From positions 1-64,000 of the forward strand of contig CATLGW010000007.1 in the NCBI GenBank assembly GCA_949948715.1: DNA of 64,000 nt, written 5' to 3'. Positions within the stretch are counted from its first letter, which is position 1; every line of letters starts with the position of its first letter. This DNA comes from an uncultured Lachnospiraceae bacterium. GTDB lineage: Bacteria; Bacillota; Clostridia; Lachnospirales; Lachnospiraceae. Shown here one piece after another: positions 60,510 through 64,000 of this stretch. The notes beneath the pieces were generated by a model. It was not told where the DNA came from and did no database searches. It saw only the letters and a list, made by a program, of their open reading frames with translations. Both the position numbers and the translations under genes were made by a program.

Positions 60510-63259
60510 TACGCCTCACCTTCCGCCGCTACTGCGGCTTCTCCCTCTCCCCCTTTGTCCGGGGCGGCTTCCCTCTCCGAATCCTCTGGAGCAGCGGTCA
60601 TATCCTTCTCTATCCCTTTGCCCGGGGCGGCTTCCCTCTCCGAATCCTCTGGGACGGCGGCTGTCCCCTCTCCTTCCCCGTCGTCCTCTCTCTCGTCCTC
60701 GTCCTCCGCTTCCTCATCGTCCTCCGCCCCATTCTTCCTTCCGATTCTGGGTCCGAGAATCCAAAGCGCCGCAAAGGCCGCCGCGCTGACAAGGGTGATC
60801 CCGATTCCCAGGTACAGCCCGGCCGGAACATTGGAGAGTTCGATATGATAGACGCCGGGCTCCAGGTCCAGGGCGATCAGACAGTCCCCAAAGAGGCTGC
60901 ACTCCGTTTTTTGGCCGTTGACCTTCACGGTCCATCCCTTCTCATAGGGTATGCTCAGGATGAGGCGGCCGGCCTCCGTAAGAGTGAGGTCTCCGTTCAC
61001 CCAATCGCTGCCATAGGTCACATTTTCCAGGTGGCTTTGGGACAGCCTGGCCAACACCCTCTCAAGCACCTCCTGATCCAGCCGATAGACATCCACCGCA
61101 ATCTTGGGTGTCTCATCCTTGTCGTCCCCGTTGGTGAGGGTGATCTTGTCCCCCTCCATCAGATGCCCCAGATATATAATGCTATTATCCCTCAGATCAT
61201 TGTATGTCTCCACCTCCAACTGACCGCCCACCACATCTATCTCTCTGGTTCCCCCTGCCGTGAGCCTGGCGTAATAAATCCCATCCTGCTGTGCTCTGAC
61301 CACCACGTCGTCCCCGTCGTCCGTATCCTGCACTCTCACAAAGAGAGATTCCTCCACTCCCAGCTCTCCCACCAGCCGATTCTGCACCAGCATGGCGTTG
61401 CTCTGATAGAGAATCACATTGTTGTCGTCGGATCTGGGCAGATCAAATCCCACGGGAGCCACATACCCGAAGGGCAGCACGGCCCGGTTCTCGTACAGCC
61501 ACACCTCGCCGCTGTGGTCCAGGACGGTATACAGATCATTCTCATATTTGGAGGAATTCCCAAACATATATTTCACGTTAAGCAGCGCGGAGGATAGAGG
61601 CGTGGCACCGTCAAAGCCATAGTACACCTTACTGTTGCGCATTCCCAGAAGCCGGTACAGATCCATCACATAGGAGTTCATGGTGGAGGAGAACACAGAG
61701 GCCGTGGGGTATGCCGCCAAGGTTCCGTCATTCTTAGTCTTTCTGGTGAACTTCTCCAGGCGATAGAAACCATCCTCCCTCTCCCTGGTAAAGCCGTACA
61801 GCGTCCGATAGTCCGAGAGCTCCCCCAGATAGGCCGTCCTGTCAGTGGTTCCGAAGCTGGTGTAGTAGGAATTGATGCCCAGCTCCACTATAATCACAAA
61901 GAGCGCAACTCCTCCCAGCACGGGCTTGAGGGAACCGCCGTTTTTATCTCCCCTGCTGCGCAAAAGATAGAGAAGCACCGCGTAAACCGTCACAAACACA
62001 AGGGTCAACAGCTCGATTCCCGTCTCGAAATCTTCGTGTGAGATAAACTTCTCACAGGCTAACAGAAACACCGCCGCCCCCAGATAGCTGTACAGAATCT
62101 GATGTTTGGACACCTGATTGATATGCCGGTAGGCGTCGTAGCACATGGTGAGAACCAGCAGAATATAGATAAAGGACTGACGGGCGGGCAGGGAATCCGG
62201 ATAATTCATGCCATGCCAGATCATATCCGGTATATTGTTGGCAAAGGCAAACAAAAATACGCCCAAAAGAACCAGGTTGCAAAAGCGCTTTCTGGCAGGT
62301 ATACCCTGATTCAGGGCATATAGGGGAATCAGAACAAAGACCGCCGCCCCGCAGTAAATATTGGGCCAGTGATCCAGCCCCCGTTCCGTGCTCACCCCGA
62401 GACAATGCCTGGCCAGCTCGTCCAGCACCGGAAAATAGGACTGAAGCTTGTCCGGAAGGCTCACATCCCCAAAGTCAGTGGCCAAAATGGCTAAGACCTC
62501 CGGTACCAAAAACACCGCCGCCATCCCTCCCGCCAGCAGGGAATACAAAGCAAAATCAATCAGAATCCGTCTGCTGCACTTTTCCGTAACCAAAAGCGAC
62601 AAAAAGTACATCACCAAAAAGATACAGATCAGAATGGAGATATAAAAATTGGTCAAAATGGACAGCGCCAGGGCAATGCAGTACAGGCCGCAGCGCCCCT
62701 CCCTCACCAGCCTCTCCAGCCCCAGCAGGATAAAGGGCAGCAGGATCACACAGTCCAGCCACATAATGTTCCAGTTGTATGCCATCATAAAACCCGACAG
62801 CGCATAAAAGCAGGAAAAGAACAGCGCCCCTCCGTCCTTCCCCTCGAACTTCTTCTGCAGATAGAGAAAGGAGGACCACCCGCACAGCCCGATTTTCACC
62901 ACCGTCAGATAGCTCATAAACTCCATCAGATACGCTTCCGGCACCAGAAAGGCCAGCCAGTGCAGGGGACTGGCCAGATAATATGCGTACAGGGCCAGGA
63001 AGTTGGATCCGATTCCCACATTCCAGGTATAATTAAGCCCCTCCCCCGACCTTACGGCCCTGAGAAACTCGCTGAAAAAGGGCATATACTGGTGATACAT
63101 ATCAGAAAACAGAAAGCTCCTGTCGCCAAAGGGATAAATTCTGTTGGCGATAAATATGGTAAACACAATGATTACCGGCAGGAAAAAGGAAAGCCAAAGA
63201 GCCGTCCTGTTCCATAATTCCTCCGTGGTAAGTACTTTTCTCTGAATCCTGTATTTCAT
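60509..63259 (-). CDS. YfhO family membrane protein
   Basis: A 916-residue multi-span membrane protein of the YfhO group, whose members are linked to glycosylation of lipoteichoic acid or other envelope glycans. About a dozen helices fill residues 20-480, with the loop block FGDRSFLFSDMYHQYMPFF. A beta-rich extracytoplasmic region follows (about 490-800), then one helix (about 805-825). The cytoplasmic tail (830-916) is acidic and contains a doubled 21-residue unit (EDSEREAAP core). The ATG has AGGAAGG upstream. The next gene is translationally coupled. Confidence 0.88.
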   Translation of the reverse strand: MKYRIQRKVLTTEELWNRTALWLSFFLPVIIVFTIFIANRIYPFGDRSFLFSDMYHQYMPFFSEFLRAVRSGEGLNYTWNVGIGSNFLALYAYYLASPLHWLAFLVPEAYLMEFMSYLTVVKIGLCGWSSFLYLQKKFEGKDGGALFFSCFYALSGFMMAYNWNIMWLDCVILLPFILLGLERLVREGRCGLYCIALALSILTNFYISILICIFLVMYFLSLLVTEKCSRRILIDFALYSLLAGGMAAVFLVPEVLAILATDFGDVSLPDKLQSYFPVLDELARHCLGVSTERGLDHWPNIYCGAAVFVLIPLYALNQGIPARKRFCNLVLLGVFLFAFANNIPDMIWHGMNYPDSLPARQSFIYILLVLTMCYDAYRHINQVSKHQILYSYLGAAVFLLACEKFISHEDFETGIELLTLVFVTVYAVLLYLLRSRGDKNGGSLKPVLGGVALFVIIVELGINSYYTSFGTTDRTAYLGELSDYRTLYGFTREREDGFYRLEKFTRKTKNDGTLAAYPTASVFSSTMNSYVMDLYRLLGMRNSKVYYGFDGATPLSSALLNVKYMFGNSSKYENDLYTVLDHSGEVWLYENRAVLPFGYVAPVGFDLPRSDDNNVILYQSNAMLVQNRLVGELGVEESLFVRVQDTDDGDDVVVRAQQDGIYYARLTAGGTREIDVVGGQLEVETYNDLRDNSIIYLGHLMEGDKITLTNGDDKDETPKIAVDVYRLDQEVLERVLARLSQSHLENVTYGSDWVNGDLTLTEAGRLILSIPYEKGWTVKVNGQKTECSLFGDCLIALDLEPGVYHIELSNVPAGLYLGIGITLVSAAAFAALWILGPRIGRKNGAEDDEEAEDEDEREDDGEGEGTAAVPEDSEREAAPGKGIEKDMTAAPEDSEREAAPDKGGEGEAAVAAEGEA
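60559..60652 (-). repeat. tandem repeat in the YfhO tail
   Basis: A 31-bp exact repeat (60559-60589 and 60622-60652) with a 63-bp period, 21 codons, which doubles an acidic EDSEREAAP unit in the C-terminal tail of the YfhO protein. The period keeps the frame. Confidence 0.8.
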
Positions 63260-63628
63260 CCTTCACCTTCCTAATTCGTCTCCAATGCCGATCCTCTCCC
63301 GTGTGCTGACACACCAGGTTCCCGGCTCCACTCAAGTTTCTTTACCTTTCCCGATTCCTTCAGACGCAGTCCTTCCGGAAGCCTTGCCTTCAAATGGCCC
63401 ATACGCTCAATTCCTTTCCTATGTATCGTATGCACTTAAATGCGATGGGGCAGACAATATCTTCCAAAACCTTAAATATTTTACTCCTTTTTGGATAAAA
63501 AGAACAGAGGCAAAACGCTGAAAATTCAAAATGGCTGTTTCAGACCTATTCTACCTCAAAAGTATTTGGCATATACTGGCTAAGACTCCCTATTAACCGC
63601 ATAATAGGCGGCACGGCGAGATTAAAAT
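63260..63628. other. intergenic gap with no supported gene
   Basis: 369 nt between the YfhO start and the C26 peptidase start, two diverging genes, so both promoters should lie here. A TATACT at 63572-63577 could be the -10 of the plus-strand gene, but no good -35 is seen. A 78-codon open frame (63285-63521) has no ribosome-binding site or recognisable product. Confidence 0.5.
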
Positions 63629-64000
63629 ATGAAAATAGCGATTCTGGGGCGAAAGGCCCAAACTGCAAACTATGAAAAATACCTGCAAAAGGGCGGCTTC
63701 CTCCCTGTTACAACCCTAAGGCCCGGGGATCTGTCCGACTGCGCCGCCCTGATACTGCCGGGGGGAGGCGATATCACCCCCGGCTTTTTCGGGGAGAGGA
63801 ACACCGCCTCGGGAAAAATCGACACGGAGCTGGACATATTGCAGCTTCAGGCCGTCGAATACGCTATCCGGCTCCACCTTCCCGTGTTTGGCATCTGCAA
63901 GGGTATGCAAGTCATCAATGTGGCATTCGGCGGCGCCATTATACAGGACCTTCCCACGGCCGATCTCCACCGCGGGGGCGAAGACCTGTACCACAGCACC
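63629..64000 (+). CDS. peptidase C26 / gamma-glutamyl-GABA hydrolase-like (partial)
   Basis: The first 124 codons of a class I glutamine amidotransferase-like hydrolase, cut by the window edge. Visible are the N-terminal beta strand MKIAILGRKAQTANYE, the LILPGGGDITP loop and the nucleophile Cys90 in the elbow GICKGMQVINVAFGG. PuuD-like enzymes split gamma-glutamyl bonds of GABA or related amines; others have cell-wall or unknown substrates. The catalytic His/Glu are past the edge. The start is the ATG at 63629, with a weak ribosome-binding site (GGCGAG). Confidence 0.88.
   Translation, partial: MKIAILGRKAQTANYEKYLQKGGFLPVTTLRPGDLSDCAALILPGGGDITPGFFGERNTASGKIDTELDILQLQAVEYAIRLHLPVFGICKGMQVINVAFGGAIIQDLPTADLHRGGEDLYHST

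Noticed and set aside
1..64000. CRISPR arrays, transposases, prophage genes
   Set aside because: No regularly spaced repeats, no DDE transposase or integrase proteins and no phage structural genes were seen.

Overview
The window looks like chromosome from a Gram-positive, anaerobic gut-type member of the Clostridia, most likely the Lachnospiraceae. The reasons are the strong AGGAGG ribosome-binding sites, TTGACA/TATAAT promoters, the DUF4364 and DUF4250 small proteins, a PPi-type phosphofructokinase, lipobox solute-binding proteins, a SigD-like motility promoter and a His-less HPr paralogue. This placement is inference; no 16S rRNA is present. Nothing resembles a prophage, IS element, integrase or CRISPR array, so the region reads as ordinary chromosome with a few eroded genes.

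Layout. 1-1000: tRNA-Asn (with a copy of its 5' end nearby) and tRNA-Gly(CCC). 1.1-3.8 kb (+): two zinc-ribbon membrane proteins, malic enzyme, DUF4364 protein. 3.8-9.4 kb (-): rarA, then a MoxR ATPase / DUF58 / transglutaminase-like operon. 9.6-13.8 kb (-): small anchored protein, GH51 arabinofuranosidase, C39-like peptidase. 14-20.4 kb (-): phosphofructokinase, PAS-GAF-GGDEF protein, chemoreceptor, solute-binding lipoprotein. 20.6-24.6 kb (-): TIR-TM-DUF6273 protein, a deleted metallo-hydrolase pseudogene, polysaccharide deacetylase, LacI regulator and an HPr-like protein. 24.8-33.3 kb (-): heterodimeric ABC exporter, a NatAB-type ABC system, and a chemoreceptor with a Lys/Pro-rich tail. 33.4-37.5 kb (-): RACo-like activator, DUF4250 protein, ClpB. 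37.8-40.9 kb (-): copper module copA(-copZ)/csoR with a twin CsoR operator. 40.9-44.3 kb (-): nitroreductase, pnp, rpsO. 44.4-52.4 kb (+): two-part solute-binding lipoprotein, a SigD-promoted unknown protein, and an operon of a Cys-rich protein, a response regulator and a PocR hybrid kinase. 52.5-57.2 kb (-): kduI-kduD-rpiB/dhuI-eda-kdgK uronate catabolism, divergent from a GH27 alpha-galactosidase. 58.9-63.3 kb (-): YfhO membrane protein and a membrane-fused spermidine-synthase-like protein. 63.6 kb to the end (+): a peptidase C26 amidotransferase cut off by the window edge.

How the genes work together. The uronate operon takes unsaturated-uronate products (from pectin or glycosaminoglycan lyases, not in this window) to pyruvate and glyceraldehyde-3-phosphate. 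It carries two unrelated candidate enzymes for the first isomerisation. GH51 and GH27 add plant side-chain sugar release. A cre-like operator lies in the kdu leader, and a Crh-like HPr is co-transcribed with a LacI regulator, so catabolite control is a plausible theme. Copper efflux is a self-contained CsoR-controlled unit. The best candidates for undescribed biology are the TIR-TM-DUF6273 protein, the HPr-like/LacI pair, the SigD-promoted unknown protein, the Cys-rich/PocR signalling operon and the doubled isomerase in the kdu operon.
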